NCBI GenBank assembly: GCA_026826555.1
Contig: JAKSZT010053881.1
Location: 7,526,515 to 7,590,514 of the forward strand
Origin: Tolypeutes matacus
Lineage: Eukaryota; Chordata; Mammalia; Cingulata; Chlamyphoridae
DNA length: 64,000 nucleotides
Direction of reading: 5' to 3'
Within the stretch, counting starts at the first letter, position 1. Each line of letters starts with the position of its first letter. Shown piece after piece: positions 55,141 to 64,000 of this stretch. The notes under the pieces are model-generated. The model had not been told where the DNA came from, searched no databases, and worked only from the letters and a program-made list of their open reading frames with translations. The position numbers and the translations under genes are program-made.

Positions 55141-56256
55141 AAGAATGTTATATAAATGGCATCATATGGTGTGTAGCTCTGAGGAGTGGGTTGTTTTTTT
55201 TCAAACTCAGCATAATTCTCTGAAAATCCAGCCCAGCTGCTGTGTATATTTATAGTTCATTCCTTTTTATTACTAAGCAGTACTCCATAGTTTGGATGTA
55301 CCACAGCTTGTTTTTCCTACTGAAGGACATCTGAGTTGTTTCCTCTTTGGGGCTATGATGAATTTCGCTGCTATAAACATTCATGTACAAGTTTGTGTGA
55401 ACATAAGTTTTCATTTCTATTGGAAAAAAAAGCCCAGGAATATAATCACTGAGTCATATGTTAGTTGCATGTTTAGTCTTTTTTTTTTTAAACTACCGAA
55501 TTTTTTTCCAGAGGGCTGTACCATTATGCATTCCTACTGGCAATGTATGAGTAACTGAGTTTCTTCACATCCTCTCCAGAATTTTTTATTTAAGCCATTC
55601 AGATTGGTACATAGAGAGAGCTCTTGGTTTGAATTTCCATTTCCCAAATGGTTAATAATGAACATTTTTCCCTGTGCATACTTTCCATCTGTATAACATC
55701 TTCAGTGAAATGTATGTGCATGTCTTTGCCCATTTTCTAATTGAATTGTTGTTGAGTTTTGAGAATCCTTATTACATACTAGATTCTAGACCTTTATTGG
55801 ATATGTGGTTTCCAAATATATTCTCCCATTCTGTAGGTTGTCTTTTCACTTGCTCATTTTGATGAAGTCCAGTTATCTTTTTTTTCATTTGTTTGTACTT
55901 TTGATGTCATGCCTAAGAATCCTTTGCCTAATACAAGGTTTTGAAGATTTTCCTCCATGTTTTCTTCTAAGAGCTTTTTGGTCTTAGCACTTACGTTTAG
56001 ATTGTTGATCCATTTTGAGTTAACTCCTCTATACAGTGTGAGGTAATAGCCTGATTTCATTCTTTTGCATGTAGATATCCAGTTTTTCCAGCACCATTTG
56101 TTGAAGAGACTGTTCTTCCTCCTTTCAGTAGACTTTGGCACACTTGTCTAAAAACAGTTGACTATAGTTATGTGAATTCTATTCCCTTTGTCTTTCTGTC
56201 TGTCCTTTTGCCAATATTACATTATTTTGATAACTGTACCATTGTGGTAAGTTTTT

Positions 56257-59157
56257 TTTAAATTAATTAATTAATTAATTTTTATATTTTAAAAGATGCT
56301 TAGATTACATAAATGTCACACAAAAATTACAGGGATTCCCATGTTCCCCAACTCCCACACCTCCCACAACCTCCCACATAAACATCTTTCATTAGTGTGG
56401 CACATCACCTGCAATGGATATACACATCCTGGGGCTTTGCCACTAAGCATGGACCATAGTATACATTGTAGACCACACTCTCTCCTACACAGTTCTGCAT
56501 GGTATATGCTGATGTAAAATGGCCTATATCTGTTGTTGTAATGTCACTCAGGACAATTCCCAAGACCCGAAAAAGCCCCTGTATTACAACTGCTTTTCCC
56601 TCTCCCTGCCCCCAAAGCATCCAGTGGCCACTGGCTCCACATCAATGTTGTAATTTCTTCCATTGCTTGACTCACAATATGTCTACAACAGAATACCACT
56701 AAGTCCACTCTAGTCCATAGCTCTTCCCCCAATTCCTGTGGCGTCTGGGATGGTGATGTCCACTCCACCTCCAAGTGAGAGTGGGCTTATATTCCATGGA
56801 TACGGTGGACCCGATTATCCTGACTGCAGCCGCAAGCTCTCTCCATTCCCTGGGATGGCTGCTGTCCATCACTGTAACCTCACCAGGTGATCTGGGCGAG
56901 TCCATTGAGCTGCAGAGTAGGAGCTGCAGCTCCACCAAGACTCCAGGCATAGCTGGCACATGGGCAGGTCAGAGGCTCCAGTCTCTGGAAGTCCACCCAC
57001 AAACTCCAGCATCACATATAGGCCTGAATAGAAGGGACTGATGGACCATGTGCGGGGAGGACCCATCCGAGTCCAACTCTGTCACTCTCAGGAGCACAGA
57101 CACCAAAGTAGAGCCCACTGATAAGTCATCAATCTCTGGAGCTATTCCCCCCTATATAGGATCTGGGTGTCTCCAGAGCCCTCAGGAGCCCCTTTGTGTG
57201 GGGTAATATCCACTTTGGTGATCTATGAGATCCTACTGAGGTGGGTGTAAGCGTTACCTCTGGGATGACCTCCCGGCTCTCTTTGAAGTCTCTTAGCCAC
57301 ATGAACTCATTTGTCTTTACCTTTTCACCCTTTTATTCAAGGTCCTTTTCCAGTCATATTGCCAGTTGGCACTTGGTATTAATCCCTCGTTGCCAGGGAG
57401 GCTCATCCCCGGGAGTCATGTTCCACACTGGGGGGAAGGTAATGCATTCATATGCTGAGTTTGGCTTAGAGAGAGGCCACATTTGAGCAACAAGGAGGCT
57501 CTCATGTGGCAACCCTTAGGCACCCCATAACAGTAGGCTAAGTTTCAATTACAAGAGCAAAGACTCATAAGGCTAGTCATCAATAACAAGAACCCATCAG
57601 TGGACCATCCTCCTTTGCCAGACACTGCCCCTGCACTCAGGGGATTGTTGCTGCTCCCTTGGAGAATGTGGCAGAGCTCTCCAGGCTGGGAATTCAGTAT
57701 TCTCTCATTTATTGAGTGATTCTCCACCCACTGTGACCATGCCCCACCCCTTGATCATTTGAACAATAGTATATTTCTTTCATGTGTATTCCGGTGAACT
57801 TCTCATGAAACCCCCATCCCAGACACCCTCCACCAATGATCTTCACCTGCCCCCACTGTAACCCTTCTGTGCTCCAAATCTTCCTTGAAGATGAAGCCCA
57901 TATAATAGCCAAATACAATTAATAGGAAAATGAAATAATAATAAGGTTAAATATGAGATAAAATACATGGAAACTTAAAAAAAAAACACTAAAAATAAAA
58001 TAAAATTAAAGATTGGGATATTCAAAAAATGGGAAAAAAACAAAAAAATTAAAAAAAAATTTTTTTTTTACATTTTTCCTTTTATCACTGCATTATCGGG
58101 TGTCCAGTCTGTACTGTGGAACCTGCCCCTTCTTACTCCCCAGTGTCTCCCAAATTTTCATTTAATTTTCAAAGAAGTTTTAAGTCAGAGCAAAGTCTCA
58201 CACAGAATACTAGAGACTCTCATATACCCAACCTCCTTCCCCTTTCCTCACCCCATATTAAAACTTTTTGCATGTGTGTGTGTGTATGATAGCATTGTTA
58301 TAACTGTTATACAGAATAGTGATACATAGCTATTAACAATTGTCAATGGTTTACAGTATAGTTTACAGTTTCGACGGTACAGTTTAATAATTTTTGATGA
58401 TATCTACCATGTCCTGTGTCCATTACTGTAAGGTAATCAAACACATTTCTCATGACCACTAAATACCCCCTGTTTGATCTTTTCTGTTCCTTCCTCCCCA
58501 TCCCCCTGGGGCACATGACACTCCTTTGTCTTGACTCACTGGATGACAAGATTCATAGTTACATGCAACGAGAGGTCTTGATATGCTGATTGTCCTCCCC
58601 TATTAGGATCCACCCTTGCTCATAAGGGATACCCACCTGTCTATTTCTAGTTGAACCGGTCCTCCCCAAAATGGGGGTCCATTCCTTCCCACTCACCATG
58701 TGAGTCACCACTCCCTGACACAACACACTATGACAGGATGAACACTCACACACTCCTCAGCAGCCTACTCCAGATGCACCCCGTCCTGAATGCCCCCCCA
58801 ACCTACACCCTAAACCAGTGACACTACTTGTCATATTGCCATAAGAGCATTAGCACTCCTTTACTTTCAACCTCATACCCACAAATCTCATGTTCACTTG
58901 GTCCCTCTCCCATCTCTCCCCTCAGTATCCTGGGTATTCTAATTCACCCTTCCTAATCTACCCACCTGTCAACCCTGCATCACCAAACCCATTAATATCA
59001 CTACCCACTGTCCTATCCTTCAATATGCAACTATACTCTATCACTTTACCATAGATAATGTCCATATGGGTTATGGCTCACAACATTCTCTTCCCTTTCT
59101 CTCTCGTTAACCTATCTTTCAGACAATGGCTCTCAGAGACTGCCCACTTTCCTCAAT
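56257..59157 (-). other. Long L1 3-prime UTR
   Basis: The region runs from the ORF2 stop to the A-rich terminus without coding frames. Its terminal 500 bases recur at 30156-30607. At about 2.9 kb it is much longer than the 0.5-1 kb typical of L1 3-prime UTRs. I see no target duplication or SINE/LTR signature inside that would explain the length, but an unrecognised nested insert cannot be excluded. Frames up to 89 codons inside are chance. Confidence 0.65.
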
Positions 59158-59953
59158 TCAAATCAGTGAGGTCATGCACTGTTCATCCTTCAATGCCTGG
59201 CTTGCTTTACTTAACATAAGGTCTTCAAGATTCACCCATGTTATTCCATGTCTTAGCACTTTATTCCTTCTTAGAGCTGAGTAATATTCCATTGTATGTA
59301 TGTACCACATTTTGTTTATCCGTTCATCTGCTGATGGGCACTGGGGCTGATTCCAACTTTTGGCAATAGTGAACAATGCCGCTATGAACATTGGTGTGCA
59401 TATATCTGTTTGTGTCTTTACTTTCAGTTCTTCTGGGTATATACACAGCAGTGGAATCGCTGGATCATATGGAAGATCTATTGTTAGTTTTCTGAGGAAC
59501 CACCAAACTGTCCTCCACAGTGGCTGGACCATTCTACAACCCACCAGCAGTGGATGAGGGTTCCTATTCCTCCACATCCTTTCCAACACTTATACTCTGC
59601 TGTTTTTTTTTAATAGCAGTCATTCTGATGGGTGTAAGATGGTATCTCATTGTAGTTTTGATTTGCATTTCCCTAACAGCTAGCGATGCTGAGCATTTTT
59701 TCATGTGCTTTTTAGCCATTTGTATTTCTTCCTTGGAGAAGTGTCTTTTCAGGTCACTTGCCCATTTTTTAAATGGGTTGTTTGTCTTTTTATTTTCGAG
59801 GTGTAGGATTTTTTTATATATGCAGGATATTAGGCTCCTATCAGATATATGGTTGCCAAATATTTTTTCCCATTGGGTAGGATGCATTTTTATTTTCTTA
59901 ATAACATCCTTTGAGGTGTAGAAGTATTTAATTTTGAGGAGATCCCATTTATC

Positions 59954-59990
<37 letters not shown>

Positions 59991-62900
59991 CTCATGCTTT
60001 GAGTGTAAAGTTCATGAAAACATTTTCTATTACAAGGTCCTGTAGATGCTTCTCTACATTATCTTCCAAGGTCTTTATGGTTTTGGCTCTTATATTTAGA
60101 TCTTTGTTCCATCTTGAGTTGATTTTGGTATAAGCTGTGAGATGGTATTCCTCTCTCATTCTTTTGGATATGGATATCCAGTTTTCTAAGCACCACTTGT
60201 TAAAGAGGCCACTCTCTCCCAACTGAGTGGGCTTGGTGGCCTTGTCCAATATCAGATTACTATATATGCAAGGATCTATATCAGAACTCTCAATTCAGTT
60301 CCATTGGTCAGTAGGTTTATCGTTGTGCCAATACCATGCAGTTTGATCACTGTAGCTTTGTAGTATGTTTTAAAGTCAGGTAATGTGATACCTCCAACTT
60401 CATTTTTCTTTTTCAATATGTCTTTGGTGAGTCAGGGCCCCTTACCTTTCCAAATAAATTTTGTAGTTAGTTTTTCCAGTTCCTTAAAAAAATACAGTGT
60501 TGATTTTTACTGGGATTGCATTAAATCTGCAGATTAGTTTTGGAAGGATAGACATCTTGATGATGTTTAATCTTCCTATCCATGAAGAGGGAATATTCTT
60601 CCATTTATTTAAGTCTTCTTTGATTTCCTTTAACAGTGTTGTGTAGTTTTCTGTATATAAGTCCTTTGAATCTTTAGTTAAAATTATTCCTAGGTATTTG
60701 ATTCTTTTAGTTACTATTGTAAATGGTATTTTTTTCTTGATTCCCTCCTCAGATTGATCGCTATTGGTGTACAGAAATGCTACCGATTTTTGAGCATTGA
60801 TCTTATAGCCTGCAACATTACTGAACTCCTTTATGAGTTTTAAAAGCTTTGTTGTATATTTCTCAGGGCTTTCTATGTACAGGATCATGTCATCTGCAAA
60901 TAATGACATTTTTACTTCTTCTTTTCCAATTTGGATGCCTTTTATATCTTTTTCTTGCTTCAGTGCTCCAGCAAGTACTTCTAAGACAATGTTAAATAGG
61001 AGTGGTGATAGTGGGCATCCTTATCTTGTTCTCAATCTCAGTGGGAAGGCTTTTAGAATTACACCATTGAAGATGATGTTAGCTTTGGGTTTTTCCTATA
61101 TATCCATTATCATATTCAGAAAGTTTCCTTCTATTCCTATCTTTTGCAGTGTTTTTTTTTAATCAGGAAAGAGTGCTGTATTTTGTCGAATGCTTTTTCT
61201 GCATCTATAGAGATGATTATGTGATTTTTTTCTTCCAGTCTCTTTATGTGGTTATTATATTGATTGATTTTCTTATATTGAAACATCCTTGCATACCTGG
61301 GGTGAAACCCACTTGGTCATGGTGTATAATCCTTTTGATATGTTGTTGAATGCGATTAGCAAGTATTTTCTTGAGGATTTTTGCATCTAGGTTCATTAGA
61401 GAAATTGGTCTGTAATTTTCCGTTCTTGTGGTATCTTTTTTTGGCTTTGGTATTAGGGAAATGTTGGCATCATAGAATGAATTAGGCAGTATTCCTTCTA
61501 CTTCTATTTTTTGGAAGGGTTAAGCAGGATTGGTGTGAGCTCTTACTGGAATGTTTGGTAGAATTCAGCTGTGAAGCCATCTGGTCCTGGGCACTTCTTA
61601 GTTGGGAGGTTTTTGATGACTGAGTCTATCTCTTAACTTGTAATTGGACTGTTGAGTTCAACAATTTCTTCTTTCATCAATGTAGGCTGTGAGATTCTAG
61701 AAACTTGTCCATTTCCTCTAAATTATCATTCTTGTTGGCATATAATTTTTCAAAGTATCCTCTTATGGTACTCTTTATTTCTGTGGGGTCAGTAGTGATA
61801 TCCCCTTGTCATTCCTTATTTTGTGTATTTGCATCTATTCTCTCTTTTTCTTTGTTAGTCTGGCTAAGTGTTTGTCAATTTTATTGATCTTCTCGAAGAA
61901 CCAGCCTTTGGTTTTGTTTATTTTTTTTCTAGTGCTTTCTTATTCTCTATTTCATTTAGTTCTGCTCTAATCTTTGTTATTTCCTTCTTTCTACTTCCTT
62001 TAGGTTTAGTTCGTTGCTTTTCTTCCAGTTCCTCAAAGTGTGCAGTTAGGTCTTCAATTTTAGCTCTTTCTTCTTTTTTAATATATGAATTTATGGCTAT
62101 GAACTTCCCTCTCAGGGCAGCTTTGGCTGCATCCCATAGGTTTTTATATGTTGTGCTGTCATTTTCATTAGTTTCAAGGTAGTTACTGATTTCTTTTGAG
62201 ATTTCCTCCTTGACCCATTGTTTGTCTAAGACTATGTTGTTTAACTCCCATATCTTGGTGCCTAACCTGTTTCTCTGGCCCTTAGTGATTTCCAATTTCA
62301 TTTCATTGTGGTCAGAGTAATTACTTTGTATTATCTCAATGTTTCTGAACTCATTGAGAGTTGTTCTGTAGCCTAGCATGTGGTCTATCTTGGAGTATGA
62401 TCCATGAGCACTCGAGAAGAATGTAGATCCTGCTGTATTTGGGTGTAGTGTTCTGTATATGTCTATTAAGTCCAGGTTCTCTAACGTATTGTTCAGAGCC
62501 TTTGTTTCTTTATTGATTCTCTGTCTAGATGTTCTGTCTAATGGTGATAATGCTGAATTAAAGTCCCCCACTATAATCATAGGGGCATTTATTTCTCCAC
62601 TTAGTTTTTCCAGAGTTTGTCTCATGTATTTTGAGGCACCCAGATTAGGTGCATAAATGTTTATGATTATTCTCTCTTCTTGAGAGATTACACCTTTTAC
62701 TAATATATAGTGTCCATCTTTGTCTCTTACAATAGTTTTGCATTTAAAGTTTATTTTGCCTGATATTAGGATAGCTACTCCTGCCCTTTTTTGGCTATTG
62801 TTTGCTTGTAAAATTGTTTTCCAGCCATTCACTTTCAGCCTCCTTGAATCCCTGGGTCAAAGGTGGGTTTCTTGTAGTCAGCATATAGATGGATCATATT

Positions 62901-62997
62901 TCCTTATCCATTCTGCCAATCTGTGTCTATTGAGTGGTAAACTTAATCCATTAACATTCAGTGTTATTACTTGCAACGAATTTCTTACATCAGCCAT
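59158..62997 (-). pseudogene. L1 ORF2 (endonuclease-reverse transcriptase), broken
   Basis: Starts at ATG 62997 with MADVRNSLQVITLNVNGLS. Endonuclease landmarks are present: QETHL, GDFNSALSPLDR and YSDHNEMKLEI. The reverse transcriptase keeps the catalytic [10 protein letters not shown] box (about 60880). C-terminal blocks include [14 protein letters not shown], the TMEYYSALRRNK segment and stop TGA at 59158-59160. Disabling changes: TGA stops at 62878-62880 (just before LQETHL, at a position that is cysteine in the family) and 62857-62859, plus frameshifts and stops in the connecting regions (62000-61000, 60480-60250) and a T-run expansion at 59960-59986. In an intact L1 this protein nicks target DNA and copies the L1 RNA. 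Confidence 0.92.
59960..59986. repeat. Poly(T) expansion within L1 ORF2
   Basis: A run of about 27 T interrupts the antisense ORF2, giving a lysine-rich start to the minus-strand frame there. It is unlikely to be ancestral coding sequence. Confidence 0.8.
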
Positions 62998-63163
62998 ATT
63001 TTCTTTGGGTTAATGTATGTCAAATGTTGTTTTTATTTCTCGTTTTGTCTTTTTAGTTGTTTTTACACTCTCCTCCAGCTCTCTTTCCCTTATTTTTTCC
63101 TTTCAACTTGTAGAACTTCCTTTAATATTTCTTGAAGTGCGAGTTTCTTATTGGCATACTCTC

Positions 63164-63984
63164 TTAATTTCTGTTTATTTGTGAATATTTTGAACTCTCC
63201 ATCATTTTTGAATGCCACTTTTGCTGGATAGAGAAATCGTGGCTGGAGGTTTTTTCTTTTAGTACTTTGACTATGTCATACCACTGTCTTCTTGCCTCCA
63301 TGGTTTCAGATGAGAAATCAGCACTTGATCTTATTGTGCTTCTCTTGTATGGCTCTCTTTTCTCTTGCTGCTTTGAGTATTTTCTCTTTGTCTTGAGCAT
63401 TGGATATTTTGACAAGTATATGTCTTGGAGTTGGCCTGTTGGGATTTATACTGTTTGGGGTGTGCTGTGCTTCCTGGACTTGTACATCCATCTCTCTCAA
63501 TAGGGCTGGGAAGTTTTCTGCCATTATTTCCTTCAACACTCCTTCTGTTCCCTTTCCCTTCTTTTCTCCTTCTGGGATGCCCATAATGTGTATGTTTGTG
63601 TGTTTTGTGTTGCCAGTTAAACCCCTGAGTCCCTGCTTGATTTTTTTCTATCTTTTTGTCTATCTGTTCTATTATCTGTTTGATTTCAGATGTATTGTCT
63701 TCCACATCACTAATTCTTTCTTCTGCCTGTTTAAATTTGCTGTTATGTGAATCCAGTGTCTTTTTGATTTCTTGGATTGTGCCATTGATCACCATCATAT
63801 CTGTTATCTTTTTATGTATGTTTACAATTTCTTCAGTATGTTCTCCCAGTGCCTTCTTAATATCCTTAATCTCTTCCTTCACCTCATTAAGTTGGTTCAT
63901 GATATTTGTTTGGAAAGCTTTGATTAGTTGTTCTATGTTCTGCATCTCTTCCTGGTTTTTAGTTTGTTCATTAGACTGACCCAT
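63164..63984 (-). pseudogene. L1 ORF1 (RNA-binding chaperone), frameshifted, 5-prime end at window edge
   Basis: The upstream frame (63331-63984) holds the coiled coil: heptad-like stretches IEQLIKAFQTNIMNQLNEVK and IDKKIEKNQAG. A frameshift near 63600 passes to the frame 63318-63584 with the RRM-like IMAENFPALL and the C-terminal-domain HILVKISNAQDKEKILKAA segment. Another shift leads to 63164-63415 with EARRQWYDIVKVLKEK. Intact ORF1p forms coiled-coil trimers that coat L1 RNA. The true start may lie beyond 63984. Confidence 0.88.
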
Positions 63985-64000
63985 GTCTTCCTGTTTCTCA

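Larger units (their letters stand above)
53857..56256 (-). repeat. Old L1, antisense, interrupted
   Basis: The 3-prime UTR-like part (53857-54122) continues after an inserted element at 55141-56256 with the ORF2 C-terminal landmarks. The minus frame at 55854-56141 still reads [15 protein letters not shown] and NSKWINNLNVSAKTKKLLEEN-type ORF2 blocks. It is cut on the right by the younger L1 beginning at 56257. Confidence 0.82.
56257..64000 (-). mobile_element. Younger, nearly complete L1, extends past the right edge
   Basis: In element order: ORF1 (right edge to 63164), a spacer of about 165 bp, ORF2 (62997 to 59158), then a 3-prime UTR of about 2.9 kb ending in (TTAA)n/T-rich sequence at 56257-56290. 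The 5-prime UTR lies outside the window. It is inserted in the old antisense L1 at 53857-56256. Multiple stops and frameshifts make it non-autonomous, but it is much better preserved than the older L1s. Confidence 0.9.

Noticed and set aside
59158..64000. An active full-length L1
   Set aside because: In-frame stops in the endonuclease region, several frameshifts in ORF1 and ORF2, and a T-run expansion; the 5-prime UTR is outside the window.
1..64000. CRISPR arrays, operons, phage or bacterial defence islands
   Set aside because: No regularly spaced short repeats, no dense co-directional genes; composition and repeat content are those of a mammalian nuclear genome.

Overview
The window is mammalian genomic DNA with no recognisable intact protein-coding gene. 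The lineage is most likely a cingulate xenarthran (armadillo, Dasypus-like). The basis is several copies of a tRNA-derived SINE whose head reads like GCGGATGTGGCTCAAG and which carries a second GGTTCGATCCC-type box; this is the armadillo DAS-SINE family. The species call is inference from repeat families recalled from memory, not from a database search.

Layout. 1-18 kb is mostly unrecognised sequence dotted with ancient MIR and L2 pieces, one L1 3-prime end (3899-4540) and one solo LTR with a perfect 5-bp target duplication (8407-8958). 18.2-20.2 kb is an L1 copy whose 5-prime part is inverted (twin priming), sitting inside an older L2. 20-31 kb is again mostly unrecognised, with two 5-prime-truncated L1 3-prime ends (27028-27298, 30156-30607), a second solo LTR (28282-28920) and a GA microsatellite broken by a 10-N assembly gap.

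32.44-36.65 kb is the most gene-like object: a near full-length processed retrocopy of KCNK5 (TASK-2 two-pore potassium channel) on the minus strand. It carries its CpG-rich 5-prime leader, a degraded coding region, a 3-prime UTR with AATAAA signal and a poly(A) remnant, and it lies inside an old antisense L1. The start codon is ACG, there are at least two frameshifts, the second pore filter is damaged and a premature stop lies near the C-terminus.

39.9-48.9 kb is a stack of antisense L1 remnants interrupted by LTRs and SINEs nested up to four deep, including two related LTRs in opposite orientations. 49-53.7 kb is mostly unrecognised with MIR, L2 and MER5-type fragments. 53.7-64 kb is LINE sequence: an old antisense L1 holding a sense L1 3-prime-end insertion (which itself holds a dimeric SINE), followed by a younger, nearly complete minus-strand L1. 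That L1 has a 3-prime UTR of about 2.9 kb, a broken ORF2 and a frameshifted ORF1 that runs to the right edge.

Most open reading frames of 60-130 codons in the window are chance ORFs or pieces of these elements. No bacterial-type operon, CRISPR array, phage or other defence-like system is present. The notable biology is retrotransposition: target-site duplications allow the order of many insertions to be read directly.
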